Source of the DNA: JAFGJQ01 sp052034525
GTDB lineage: Bacteria; Planctomycetota; Phycisphaerae; UBA1845
Assembly (NCBI GenBank): GCA_052034525.1
Contig: JBPOIK010000202.1
Coordinates: 1-64,000 of the forward strand
Reading direction: 5' to 3'
DNA length: 64,000 bases
A program made the position numbers and the translations under genes. Shown here in pieces: positions 33,828 through 42,872 of this stretch; position 1 is the first letter of the stretch; each line of letters opens with the position of its first letter. Under the pieces are notes generated by a model. The model was given only the letters and a program-made list of their open reading frames with translations. It did no database searches and had not been told where the DNA came from.

Positions 33828-33874
33828 CCCGCACGACTCCTGTGAATTTAGGCTGAATTCCCTCGGGGGGAGTG

Positions 33875-33903
33875 ACGATAGCCGTATCCCTTTATGGACG
33901 CAA
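33875..33903 (-). promoter_or_regulatory. Candidate promoter of the moxR-bat operon
   Basis: On the minus strand TTGCGT (33903-33898), a 17-base spacer and TATCGT (33880-33875). Both boxes match consensus at four of six positions and the distance to the moxR start is suitable. Confidence 0.35.
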
Positions 33904-34236
33904 GACGTGTCCGAATCCTGTCAGCGACCCGGATTTGATTTGTGTCGCCCCTTTCGCCGCCGCCCCCGCCGATCGGTGGGCCACCGCACGCGAGCGGCGG
34001 TAAAGCCCGCGTGGGCAAGTCGTTTGGCCTCCGTGCCATACGCTGGGCCGACGTGTGGGGGCTGATCGCACGCGACAATCACGCGCGTGATCGACGGTAT
34101 TCGGGTCCACACTCCTTCGTTTCGACCCCCTGATCCGCGACCCGAAACCGCCGGCGGCGGGCAGGATCAGGCGGACACGGAAGCGCGGGAGGCATGGAAG
34201 AAGGACGGGGGCGGGTCGAGCCGATCCATTTGCTCC
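33904..34236. other. Intergenic region without a gene between moxR and the sugar transferase
   Basis: No supportable gene. It contains the dispersed hairpin element at 33987-34013 and a 14-bp perfect palindrome ATCACGCGCGTGAT at 34078-34091. Nothing else recognisable. Confidence 0.5.
33987..34013 (+). repeat. Dispersed hairpin element, copy 1
   Basis: CACGCG (33987-33992) and CGCGTG (34008-34013) form a stem around a loop containing AGCGGCGGTAAAGC. The block GCGAGCGGCGGTAAAG recurs at 58521, where the stem bases differ but still pair. Confidence 0.65.
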
Positions 34237-35733
34237 TCAGCACCCGCCGCGGAGAAAGGTGCCCACCGTGCGGAAGAGTATGACAACATCCAGTTCCAGC
34301 GACATGTGCTTGAGGTAATACAGGTCGTACTGCAGCTTGCGGTGAGAATCCTCCAGGGACGCCCCGTACCGATAGCTGATCTGGGCCCAGCCGGTCAGCC
34401 CGGGTTTGACCACGTGCCGCAAATCGTAGTAGGGCAGTACGTTGGCCAGTTCCAGCACGATGGCCGGCCGCTCCGGCCGCGGTCCGACGACGGACATGTC
34501 GCCCAGGAGGATGTTGCAGAGCTGGGGCAGTTCATCGAGGCGTGACCGTCGCAGCCAGCGGCCCAGCCGCGTGCAGCGCGGATCATTCCGCGCCGCCCAC
34601 ACGGATTCGCCGTTCTCGGCGTTGACGATCATGGTGCGGAATTTGTAGAGGCGAAACACGCGGCCGTTCTGGCCGACGCGGTCCTGGGAGTAGAACACCG
34701 GTCCACCGTCGTCCAGCTTGATGCACAGGGCAATCAGCAGCCACACCGGCAGCGACGCGATCATCCCGACGCAGGCGACCACAACATCAAAAAGCCGTTT
34801 GAGGGTCGCCCGTTCGTGGCAATGCGACTGAAAATCGGCAAACAGGAACCAGTTGGGCGTGATGCGATCCACCAGCACACGACCGGCCGCCCGCTCGTAA
34901 TACACCTCTTCGTTGGTGACGCGACAGCCCATCCGCAGACACGGCAGAATCCAGCTCATAAGGTCCGGCCGGCGGGCGGCTTGCGAGCTGATGACCAGGT
35001 CATCCACGCGGTGCCGCCGGCAAAGCAGCGGCAGGTTCGCGGGCGTCCCCTCGATGCGGTCCGCGTCGTCCGTCCGCGCCGCACCCTCGGCCAGTGCGTC
35101 CACATAGCCGACCAGGCGATAGTCGGACAACGCATCCTCGCTGAACGAGGCGCGGATCGTCTCGTACATCTCGCGGTTACCGACCACCAGAAGGCCGCGT
35201 TTGATTTTGTGAACGGCCCAGCAGGCCATCACCCGAACGGCCAACCCCAGCACGAGGTATGTTCCCACCGCGCAGCCCGCCACCCGGCGGCTCAACCAGG
35301 TGTACATCAGCACGTAGATGCAGGCGTAGGTGAGGGTGCAGGCCAATCCGGCCGTAAGCAACATGCGGGCGAGAATCCGCGATCGACTCAGCAGCGTCTC
35401 CCTCTCGTACAGGCCGAAGACCAGGCCGGCAATCGTCAGCGTGACGGCGAACACACCCGTGGCCGGCCAGTAGAGGATGTGGAGTTCCTCCAGCAGAACC
35501 TGCTCGACGAACCAGACATACCCCAGGTGAATGCCCAGCGCCAGGATCAGGGAGTCTGTGAGAATCCAGGCCGTACGCGGCATGCTGACAAGCAGCCGAC
35601 CCACGATCCGCACAAGCCGGTCCGTCGCGCGTTCGCCGGAGGGCACCCCAGACCGCGTGCGCGCCGCGCCCGGTCGCTCGATAGTCGGAGTGCATGAACC
35701 CGCGTGCGGGCCCCAGACGGCCTGTGTGGGCAT
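34237..35733 (-). CDS. Polyprenyl-phosphate sugar-1-phosphate transferase (WcaJ/PssY-like)
   Basis: 498 residues. Several N-terminal membrane helices, a nucleotide-binding-like CoA_binding_3 domain (G-L-L-V-V-G-N-R-E-M-Y-E-T-I), one more membrane helix and the catalytic domain of the bacterial sugar transferase family: K-L-D-D-G-G-P-V-F-Y-S-Q-D-R-V-G, Y-K-F-R-T-M, R-L-D-E-L-P-Q-L, D-M-S-V-V-G-P-R-P-E-R-P and P-G-L-T-G-W-A-Q. It starts exopolysaccharide or glycan synthesis by moving a sugar-1-phosphate from a UDP-sugar to undecaprenyl phosphate at the inner membrane. GGGAG precedes the ATG. No other glycosyltransferases are adjacent; the sugar is unknown. Confidence 0.92.
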   Translation of the reverse strand: MPTQAVWGPHAGSCTPTIERPGAARTRSGVPSGERATDRLVRIVGRLLVSMPRTAWILTDSLILALGIHLGYVWFVEQVLLEELHILYWPATGVFAVTLTIAGLVFGLYERETLLSRSRILARMLLTAGLACTLTYACIYVLMYTWLSRRVAGCAVGTYLVLGLAVRVMACWAVHKIKRGLLVVGNREMYETIRASFSEDALSDYRLVGYVDALAEGAARTDDADRIEGTPANLPLLCRRHRVDDLVISSQAARRPDLMSWILPCLRMGCRVTNEEVYYERAAGRVLVDRITPNWFLFADFQSHCHERATLKRLFDVVVACVGMIASLPVWLLIALCIKLDDGGPVFYSQDRVGQNGRVFRLYKFRTMIVNAENGESVWAARNDPRCTRLGRWLRRSRLDELPQLCNILLGDMSVVGPRPERPAIVLELANVLPYYDLRHVVKPGLTGWAQISYRYGASLEDSHRKLQYDLYYLKHMSLELDVVILFRTVGTFLRGGC

Positions 35734-36039
35734 AAGGGTCTCCCGATACTCCCCCTTGTGATCGGACGAGCCCGGGCCCGACCTGAGTTATGGGGCATCC
35801 TGCCGCCTGAATCGATCGCCTCCGCCGGTCCGTCCGCGAATCCGGCCTTTGCGGCGCGGCAATTTCTGCCAACAGAACCTGGGCCGAGAACATCGCACCC
35901 GGCGCCCGGTTTTTTGCCGCAGGTTACGGTGGAATCCCCCGATATCACGCAGGTACCGTGCTCCGGGGCAAGATGGCCCTGCGCCCTCGTGCCTGCATCG
36001 TGGTCCTGCACGGAGCTACGGCGGCCCGAGACAGACTCC
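35734..36039. other. Divergent intergenic region, nothing recognisable
   Basis: Separates the sugar transferase from the downstream lipoprotein. The lipoprotein frame happens to be open through most of it but has no ribosome binding site. No promoter, repeat or RNA was identified. Confidence 0.4.
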
Positions 36040-36864
36040 ATGACTCTTCGCTGCATGATCGTGGCGGCTCTGTGCCTGACGCTGCTGGGTTGCCAGAAGC
36101 GCAGGGAACTGCCGTTCGTGCCCACCACGCCAGTGGTTTCCTGGCGCGATCTCAGCGACGGGCAGAGGGAATTCCCGCAGGATACGTTCAAGCTGCTGGT
36201 CGGCGGACCGACCGAGGGGCTGTTCCCGACGTCCTTGGCCATCGCCCGCCTGGCCGGCGCGCCGCCCGCCGGCGCGGGTCCGCGCCTGGCGGCCCGGCAG
36301 GGGTTGTTCCTTTCCACGGCTCCCGCGCATGATTTGCTGAAATGGAACGCCGCCTTTGATGACATTCGTCTGATCAGCGAGGTGTTCCCGCTTTCCCAGA
36401 TGTCGCTGAACGGACGGCCAGCGTGCCTGCCCACTCTGATGGAATCCGCGGCGGCGATGACCGGGCGCATGTGCTTGGTGTATTCCATCGCCGATCTGAC
36501 TCCGACGGAATCCGAGATCAAAGGCGTGCTGTACCGGGTCAGCACCGGGGAACCCATGGCCGCTGTGCATGCCCGCGGCCTGTACTTCCCGCCGCCCGAC
36601 AACGATCGCGCGGACGCCAGGGACGACATCGAGAGGTTGCTGGAGCCCAGTTCGGCCCGGTTGGTGGCCGAGGCACGCTTCCTTCGCCTGACCCGCGATT
36701 GCCTGCTGGCCCTTCGTGACAACGACCGCCCGATGCGGCCGGAGATCGAAGAAGGCTGGGTGCCCCAGGGTCCGCTGGCGCCGCAGGTCTGGCCGCCTCT
36801 GTACAATTACTGGTGGCTTCCGCCGCCCAGTCCGTACAGCCGCCCACCCGACTCGTCACAGTAA
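36040..36864 (+). CDS. Lipoprotein of unknown function
   Basis: 274 residues. The ATG at 36040 gives a compact lipoprotein signal (M-T-L-R-C-M-I-V-A-A-L-C-L-T-L-L-G-C), which decides the start; an open frame extends to 35704. The body has no recognised domain. It contains L-F-P-T-S-L-A-I-A-R-L-A and a region like D-D-I-R-L-I-S-E-V-F-P-L, and ends in a Pro/Tyr/Trp-rich tail (W-W-L-P-P-P-S-P-Y). A cell-wall-bound or outer-membrane role is possible but unsupported. Confidence 0.7.
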   Translation: MTLRCMIVAALCLTLLGCQKRRELPFVPTTPVVSWRDLSDGQREFPQDTFKLLVGGPTEGLFPTSLAIARLAGAPPAGAGPRLAARQGLFLSTAPAHDLLKWNAAFDDIRLISEVFPLSQMSLNGRPACLPTLMESAAAMTGRMCLVYSIADLTPTESEIKGVLYRVSTGEPMAAVHARGLYFPPPDNDRADARDDIERLLEPSSARLVAEARFLRLTRDCLLALRDNDRPMRPEIEEGWVPQGPLAPQVWPPLYNYWWLPPPSPYSRPPDSSQ

Positions 36865-37052
36865 CCGGACCGCCCCATCCGGAGCGTTGCCGGGGTCACC
36901 CCGCATCCCCGGGATGCGGATTCCGTGCGCTCAGGCAAATCCGCGTACGACAGAATCACCCCGCTCCCACGGCTATTCACACACATAGAGCCACCCTGAC
37001 CCGCAAGAAAGAGCTGCCCAATGAGCCAACCCTGCCTGATTGGCAAGATACT

Positions 37053-37649
37053 TGCGGCGGAATGCTCCGTTGGCCGAGGTGATGCTGACGAATTGTCAGT
37101 TCATTAACGACGATGCTTCTAAGCGGGTGGGGGCCATTCAGTCTTTTCAGAACAACCTCCACATTCACAATTGCGTATTCTATCGCGATCGAAGCGAAGA
37201 CTCTGGGGGTGCGGTCAGCGTCGGGGAGGACAGTAACGTTTTCCTCTCCCACTGTCCGTGGGCAGAGAACACCGCCGCATCCTACGGCGGGGCTGTCGGG
37301 CGCCCTGGGGGGCGAAGGGAACATCGGGTTGAACCCGAGACTCCCGGACCGGCGCGAAGGAAATCTGCGGTTTAGGCAGGGCTCGCACGCCGTCGACGCG
37401 GGCGATCCGTACATCGATAACGACCGTGTGCCGAACGAATTGGACGTCCGTGACTGCACGCTGCCCAGTGCCCGGGTGGTGCCGGACGGCGGCGTGTTGG
37501 GCGACCTGGACGCTGATTGCGACGTGGACCTGGAAGATTTTGTCATCATGCAGAGTCGCTTCACCGGACTTGGGCGACGGCCGCCGATCGCCGATCTACG
37601 AGGCGAACGCGTTAGCCGCGGCTCACACAGGGTCACCACGGCGCGTTGA
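37053..37649 (+). pseudogene. Frameshifted remnant of a parallel-beta-helix / dockerin secreted protein
   Basis: One frame encodes beta-helix rungs (M-L-T-N-C-Q-F-I-N-D-D; H-N-C-V-F-Y-R-D; S-G-G-A-V-S; A-S-Y-G-G-A-V), as in planctomycete right-handed beta-helix proteins. Near 37300 the homology moves to another frame, continuing with G-S-H-A-V-D-A-G-D-P-Y-I-D and a dockerin-like L-D-A-D-C-D-V-D-L-E-D-F. A C-G-G-M upstream at 37053 is in yet another frame. There is no start codon, signal peptide or intact N-terminus. Most of the gene is missing, so this is a degraded fragment. It overlaps the end of the convergent PaaK-like gene by 17 bp. Confidence 0.72.
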
Positions 37650-39042
37650 CGAACTCCGTGAGCATCGCGGATTGTTTCGGCGTAGCCCCGGTGCCGTACC
37701 CCGCCGCGTCGGAAATGACGTGGCGGTGCTTGCCGGATGGGAGCGGTTCCACGGCGTCAACCAGCCGGACGCGCACGGGAATGGCCTCGCCGAGCCGGCG
37801 TTGCACACCCCGCCGGATCTGGTTGCGGTGCTCCTCGCGGAAAGCCGGCGTGGCCGCCACCAGCACATCCACGCTGCGGTCGCGTCGCTGGTGGATGCGG
37901 AACTGGCCAACGGCGTCGATCTCCCGCAGCACGTAAATGAGCGACAACGCATGGACCCGCGCACCGTCCGCCGCAACCAGGTGGTCCGTCCGCCGGCCGG
38001 CCACCACGTCCATGCGGGGCAGTCCCCGCCCGCAGGAACAGATGTCCGGCAGCAATCGCCCCATGTCGCCGGTGCGGTAGCGGATGAACGGCATCGCGTA
38101 GTTGTCCAAGTGCGTCACCACCAATTCGCCCGGTTCGCCGAGCGGCAGGGGGCGGCCCGCCTCGTCCACGACCTCCAGCACAACGCTCTCGGCCGTCACG
38201 TGCATGGAACCGTGCGGGCATTCGTGAGCTACGAACCCTCCCTCCCGGCTGCCGTACCCGTTGGCCACCGGAACGCCGAAATACGCCTCGATTCCCCGGC
38301 GCTGCCGGTCGTCACACAGCTCCCCGGTCACAAACACCGCCTTGAGCGACGGCACCCCGACACGAATGCCCTCCCGCTCGCCGAACTCGCACAATAGCGC
38401 CAGACTGCTGGGATACCCGAACAGGCTGACCGGCCGGAAGGCTTCGATCTGCCGAAGATAATCACGCATCCGGTCCGGCGACATGCGGAACGCGTTGAGC
38501 AGCTTCTCGTTGGTCAGGCGGTCGCGCAGCGTGCGCAGTCGATCCTGCCGGCGCAGTTCCAGTGGGGACCCCCACAGATACACCTCCCGGCTGCCCGGCC
38601 TCGCTCCGAACCACGCATGGGAGCGCATGCGCGCCGCCTTGTCGTAGGCAATCCGTCGGCGGTCGAAGAAGAAAATCAGCGGCTCGCCCGTGGACCCGCC
38701 GGTGTTGCACGGAATGGGGCCGCCGGGAACGTGCGGATTCATCAGATCCGCCCGGGAGGATTTCAGGATGCTTTTGTCGAGCAGCGGCAGGCACGCCAGC
38801 ACGTCGAACGGATCGCCGCGATCGGGAACCAGCCCCCGTTCGGCGAACTCCCGACGATAGAAGGAACACGCGCGGACCGCTGCCACCAGCAGCTCTCGCA
38901 GCTTGGCCCGCTGGAGCGTGCGCAAGGGACCCGGCGCAAGCCATTGCGTGGCTGTCAGTTCCCGAAAGCACGCGATCGTGTTCCGGCCCAGAAGCCGCTC
39001 ATGCAGCGGGGTCACCAGATGTCGTACCAGCCAGGGATGCAT
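37633..39042 (-). CDS. PaaK/CapK-like adenylate-forming enzyme
   Basis: 469 residues. The ATG at 39042 begins M-H-P-W-L-V-R-H; the frame is open further upstream without a better start. Motifs of the phenylacetate-CoA-ligase-like AMP-binding family are seen: N-T-G-G-S-T-G-E-P-L (P-loop), N-G-Y-G-S-R-E-G-G, Y-R-T-G-D-M-G and a C-terminal G-K-H-R-H-V. Relatives named CapK occur in capsule or polysaccharide clusters, which fits the sugar transferase 2 kb away. The acyl substrate is unknown. Confidence 0.82.
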   Translation of the reverse strand: MHPWLVRHLVTPLHERLLGRNTIACFRELTATQWLAPGPLRTLQRAKLRELLVAAVRACSFYRREFAERGLVPDRGDPFDVLACLPLLDKSILKSSRADLMNPHVPGGPIPCNTGGSTGEPLIFFFDRRRIAYDKAARMRSHAWFGARPGSREVYLWGSPLELRRQDRLRTLRDRLTNEKLLNAFRMSPDRMRDYLRQIEAFRPVSLFGYPSSLALLCEFGEREGIRVGVPSLKAVFVTGELCDDRQRRGIEAYFGVPVANGYGSREGGFVAHECPHGSMHVTAESVVLEVVDEAGRPLPLGEPGELVVTHLDNYAMPFIRYRTGDMGRLLPDICSCGRGLPRMDVVAGRRTDHLVAADGARVHALSLIYVLREIDAVGQFRIHQRRDRSVDVLVAATPAFREEHRNQIRRGVQRRLGEAIPVRVRLVDAVEPLPSGKHRHVISDAAGYGTGATPKQSAMLTEFVNAPW

Positions 39043-39319
39043 GGTCTGTTGGTCTTTTCGGACGATACCGGGTCTCGGGTTTACTTCGAGCCGCCGGCGC
39101 TGTGGCGCCGTGTGGAATCGTAAGACGTTGTGGGTTTGGGGGTTGCCGCTTTCCGAAAGCCCCGGCAATCTGATACGTTGTTACACTCGCACAACCGGGG
39201 AGAGGGCGCCCCGGGCAAACGGATCCGCCGGAACGACGTCCGGCAGGCCGGATCGCTGGATCGTCTTGCGACGCCCCGTGCGAGCACCCGAAACCCTCTG
39301 ACAAAAAGGATATGGACCA

Positions 39320-42300
39320 ATGCAGGCAGCAATCCGGATGGGAGCAGGGCTGATGTCGGTTCTCCTTTGCGGCGCGGCGGTCGACGCGGCCGGAGTCCAG
39401 CACCTGATGCGATACGCCGACGTGCATGGCGACACCATTGTGTTCACGTACGAAGGAGACCTCTGGCTCGTCTCCACGGACGGCGGCGAAGCCCGGCGCA
39501 TCACGCGGCACCCTGGCATCGAGTATGGGGCGAAGTTCTCTCCCGATGGAACCCGCCTGGCCTTCACCGCACAGTACGACGGCGGCACGGACGTGTATGT
39601 CATGGATGCCCGCGGGGGCGAACCGACGCGCCTGACCTTTCATCCCGCCCGGGATGGGGTGGCCGACTGGTTCCCAGACGGCAAGCACATCCTCATCCGG
39701 TCGCCTCGGGAATACTCGCCTCGCACGGAGCGGCTCTACAAAATATCCGTTGACGGAGGCATGCCCGAGAAGCTCCCGATCGACCGGGGCGCGCTGGCGT
39801 CCCTGTCCGCCGACGGCGAACAGATCGCCTACAACCGTATCTCCCGTGAATTGAGAACGTGGAAGCGCCACAAAGGCGGCACCGCCCAGGACATCTGGGT
39901 CGGCCGCCTGAAGGATCGCGTCTATCACCGGGTCACCGACTGGCCGGGCACCGACAGCTTTCCCATGTGGCACGGCTCAACCATCTGCTTCCTGTCCGAT
40001 CGGCTGTACGGAACGCTGAACCTGTATCGCCTGGACCTGGCTACGCAGAAAGTGACGCCGCTTACCGCATACCGCGATTATGACGTCAAATTCCCTTCGA
40101 TCGGCGGTGACCAGATCGTGTATCAGTACGGCGAGGCCCTTCACCTGCTCGATCTCAAAACCGGTCGGTCCCGGCCCGTGCCGATCACCATCCCCAGTGA
40201 CCGGATTCACATGCGGACCGAGCCGGTCGGCGTCGCGCCGAGCACCGGCTCGTTCGGCCTGTCGCCCGACGGCAAGCGGCTGCTGCTGGAGGCCCGCGGC
40301 GAAATCCTGAACCTGCCCGCCGAAGACGGTCTGCCCATCAATGTGACCCAGACATCCGGACCACGGGAGAAGAACGCCGCCTGGTCGCCGGACGGCAAAT
40401 GGATCGTTTTTCTTTCCGACCGGACGGGTGAGGAGGAATTCTACCTGGCCGACGCGAAAGGCCGGCAGCCGCTGCGGCAACTCACGTCGGGCAGCGTCGG
40501 TTTCCGGATGCAGCCGGTATGGTCGCCCGACAGCCGCTGGATTCTCTTTGGCGACAAATTCATGCGGCTGAACCTGCTGGACGTGGAGACGGGCGATCTG
40601 TCCGTCATCGACCAGGGCCTCTACGACGACGGCTGGGAGCGATGGGGCATCCAGGATTACGTCTGGTCGCCCGACAGTCGCTGGGTGGCCTATACGAAGC
40701 TGGAGGAATCCGGCTACGAAAGCATCTTCCTGTATGCTCTGGAGACGAAACAGACGCATCGGATCACCGATGACCTCACCGAAGACTGGAGCCCTTCGTT
40801 CGATCCGAAGGGCCGCTACCTGTATTTCCTCTCGAACCGGACCTTCAATCCGCTGATGGGAGCGGTGGACCAGAACCACATTTTCCTGGACATGGCCCGC
40901 CCCTATGCCGTGCTGCTGAAGGCCGACGAGCCGTCACCGTTCGACCTCAAGGAGGAAGAGGAAGAGGCCGAGCCGCCCCAGCCAACCACGGCCGCCGCGG
41001 ACAAGTCGGACGGCGAATCCAGCCCCGACGCCGAGACGCCCCCGAGCGCCGAAGATCGCATTGTGATCGACCTGGACGGCATTGGCCGGCGCGTGGTGGC
41101 CATCGAGGGTGTGGAGGCCGGCAACTACTTCCGGCTCGAAGCGACCGACGACGGTTTTCTCCACCTTTGCAAGACGAAGCCGGAATTCCTCAAGTACCAG
41201 AGCGTGACCGACCAGACCGGCGGCAAGCTCGATCTGCACCACTACACACTCCAGGACAAGGAAAACAGCAGGCTTCTTTCGGGAATCGCCAACTACCATC
41301 TGTCGGCGGATGGAAAAAAGCTTGTCTACCGGGCGGGCCGCCGCTACGGCGTGCTCGACACCGGCAAGAAAGCCGAAGTCGGTGACGGAGAGGTGACGCT
41401 GAAAGACGTTCGCATCGAGGTGGATCGGTTGGCCGAGTTCCACCAGATGTTCGATGAAGCCTGGCGCATCCAGCGGGACTGGTTCTACGACGCCAACCTG
41501 CACGGGGAGGACTGGAAGGCCGTCCGCGACAAGTACCGGCGGTTCGTCTCCGCGTGCGGCAATCGCCAGGATCTGAACTACCTCATCGGTGAGATGATCG
41601 CCGAGCTTAACGCCGGACACACGTACGTCTATGGCGGAGATGTCGAGGAGCGTGCGGAAAGCGTTCGGACCGGCCTGCTTGGCGCCGAGTTTGAAACCGT
41701 GCCGGGCGCCGATTTCTACCGCATCAGCCACATCATCCCCGGCACGCCGGGCAGCGAAGCCGAACGATCCCCGCTGGACTCGCCCGGCTGCCCCGTCCGC
41801 GCCGGACACTATCTCATCGCGATCGACGGCCGGGAGGTCCGCGTCGGCGACAACGTGTATCGCCATCTCCAGAACAAGTCCGACACGTGGATCCGCCTGA
41901 CGTACAACGATCGACCCTCGTCGGACGGCGCCTCGACCTGCCGCGTGAAGACGATCGCCAGCGAACAGCCCATCCGGTACCGCGAATGGGTGGAGACCAA
42001 CCGGGCCTTCGTGGAGAAGAAGACGGGCGGACGAGTGGGCTATCTGCACGTGCCCGACATGGGACAAGAAGGTCTCATTGAGTTCGCCAAGGCGTTCTAT
42101 CCGCAGCATTTCAAAAAGGCGATGATTCTCGACGACCGGTACAACGGCGGCGGCTTCGTAGCCGACATGATCATTGACCGGCTGGAACGCCAGGTCTGGG
42201 CCATGACCATCCCGCGCGAGGGCCGGCCCATCGTCAATCCCGATCGCACCTTCCACGGGCACCTGATCGTTCTGGTCAACGAGGAAACCGGTTCCTGTGG

Positions 42301-42655
42301 AGAGTTTTTCGCGGAGGCCATCCAGCGCAAGAAGATCGCCCCCGTCCTGGGAGTGCGCACCTGGGGCGGCGCCATCGGCATCGAGCCGCACCAGGGCCTG
42401 GTGGACGGAGGAACGGTCACGCCTCCGCAGTTCGGCCTCTACGGCCTGAACGGGCAATGGCTCATCGAAGGCCACGGCGTGGTACCGGACATTGAGATCC
42501 CGAACCTGCCCGGCGACGTGGTGGCCGGTCGAGACGCTCAGCTCGAAGCCGCCATCCAGAACCTGCTGCAACGTCTCGCCGAAGACCCGATGGGTCTGCC
42601 CCCGGTGCCCGACTACCCGATCAAAACGAAGGAGACGGAGCCCGACGGCACCTGA
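39320..42655 (+). CDS. Tricorn-like protease (S41 family)
   Basis: 1111 residues, secreted or periplasmic (signal M-S-V-L-L-C-G-A-A-V-D-A-A-G). Residues 30-530 are WD40-like beta-propeller repeats (S-P-D-G-T-R-L-A-F; W-S-P-D-G-K-W-I-V-F), then an acidic linker, a second propeller part, a tricorn C1 region, a PDZ-like domain and the S41 catalytic core (D-D-R-Y-N-G-G-G-F; N-E-E-T-G-S-C-G-E). Candidate catalytic residues are Ser992, Glu1022 and His767. The residue before His767, Ser in the archaeal enzyme, is Gly here (A-G-H-T-Y). AAGGA precedes the ATG. The enzyme degrades oligopeptides in the known archaeal case. Confidence 0.9.
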   Translation: MQAAIRMGAGLMSVLLCGAAVDAAGVQHLMRYADVHGDTIVFTYEGDLWLVSTDGGEARRITRHPGIEYGAKFSPDGTRLAFTAQYDGGTDVYVMDARGGEPTRLTFHPARDGVADWFPDGKHILIRSPREYSPRTERLYKISVDGGMPEKLPIDRGALASLSADGEQIAYNRISRELRTWKRHKGGTAQDIWVGRLKDRVYHRVTDWPGTDSFPMWHGSTICFLSDRLYGTLNLYRLDLATQKVTPLTAYRDYDVKFPSIGGDQIVYQYGEALHLLDLKTGRSRPVPITIPSDRIHMRTEPVGVAPSTGSFGLSPDGKRLLLEARGEILNLPAEDGLPINVTQTSGPREKNAAWSPDGKWIVFLSDRTGEEEFYLADAKGRQPLRQLTSGSVGFRMQPVWSPDSRWILFGDKFMRLNLLDVETGDLSVIDQGLYDDGWERWGIQDYVWSPDSRWVAYTKLEESGYESIFLYALETKQTHRITDDLTEDWSPSFDPKGRYLYFLSNRTFNPLMGAVDQNHIFLDMARPYAVLLKADEPSPFDLKEEEEEAEPPQPTTAAADKSDGESSPDAETPPSAEDRIVIDLDGIGRRVVAIEGVEAGNYFRLEATDDGFLHLCKTKPEFLKYQSVTDQTGGKLDLHHYTLQDKENSRLLSGIANYHLSADGKKLVYRAGRRYGVLDTGKKAEVGDGEVTLKDVRIEVDRLAEFHQMFDEAWRIQRDWFYDANLHGEDWKAVRDKYRRFVSACGNRQDLNYLIGEMIAELNAGHTYVYGGDVEERAESVRTGLLGAEFETVPGADFYRISHIIPGTPGSEAERSPLDSPGCPVRAGHYLIAIDGREVRVGDNVYRHLQNKSDTWIRLTYNDRPSSDGASTCRVKTIASEQPIRYREWVETNRAFVEKKTGGRVGYLHVPDMGQEGLIEFAKAFYPQHFKKAMILDDRYNGGGFVADMIIDRLERQVWAMTIPREGRPIVNPDRTFHGHLIVLVNEETGSCGEFFAEAIQRKKIAPVLGVRTWGGAIGIEPHQGLVDGGTVTPPQFGLYGLNGQWLIEGHGVVPDIEIPNLPGDVVAGRDAQLEAAIQNLLQRLAEDPMGLPPVPDYPIKTKETEPDGT

Positions 42656-42872
42656 ATGCGATTCGTGAGCGCTCGCTCGTCCGCGGCGGAACCCTTTGGC
42701 CGGTGTGAGTGGACGGGGTGCGGCTGACGGGGATCCGGAGGCGGAAGCGGCGAGAGGTCCGCGGCCGCCCGGAGGTGAATTCCCTTTTTTGGGCGGAGGC
42801 CCGATCACGTGGGTGGAAGCCGGCTCCAGCGTCGGCCCGGCATGGCCGGAGGGTTGGGCCGATGAGCTCTGA

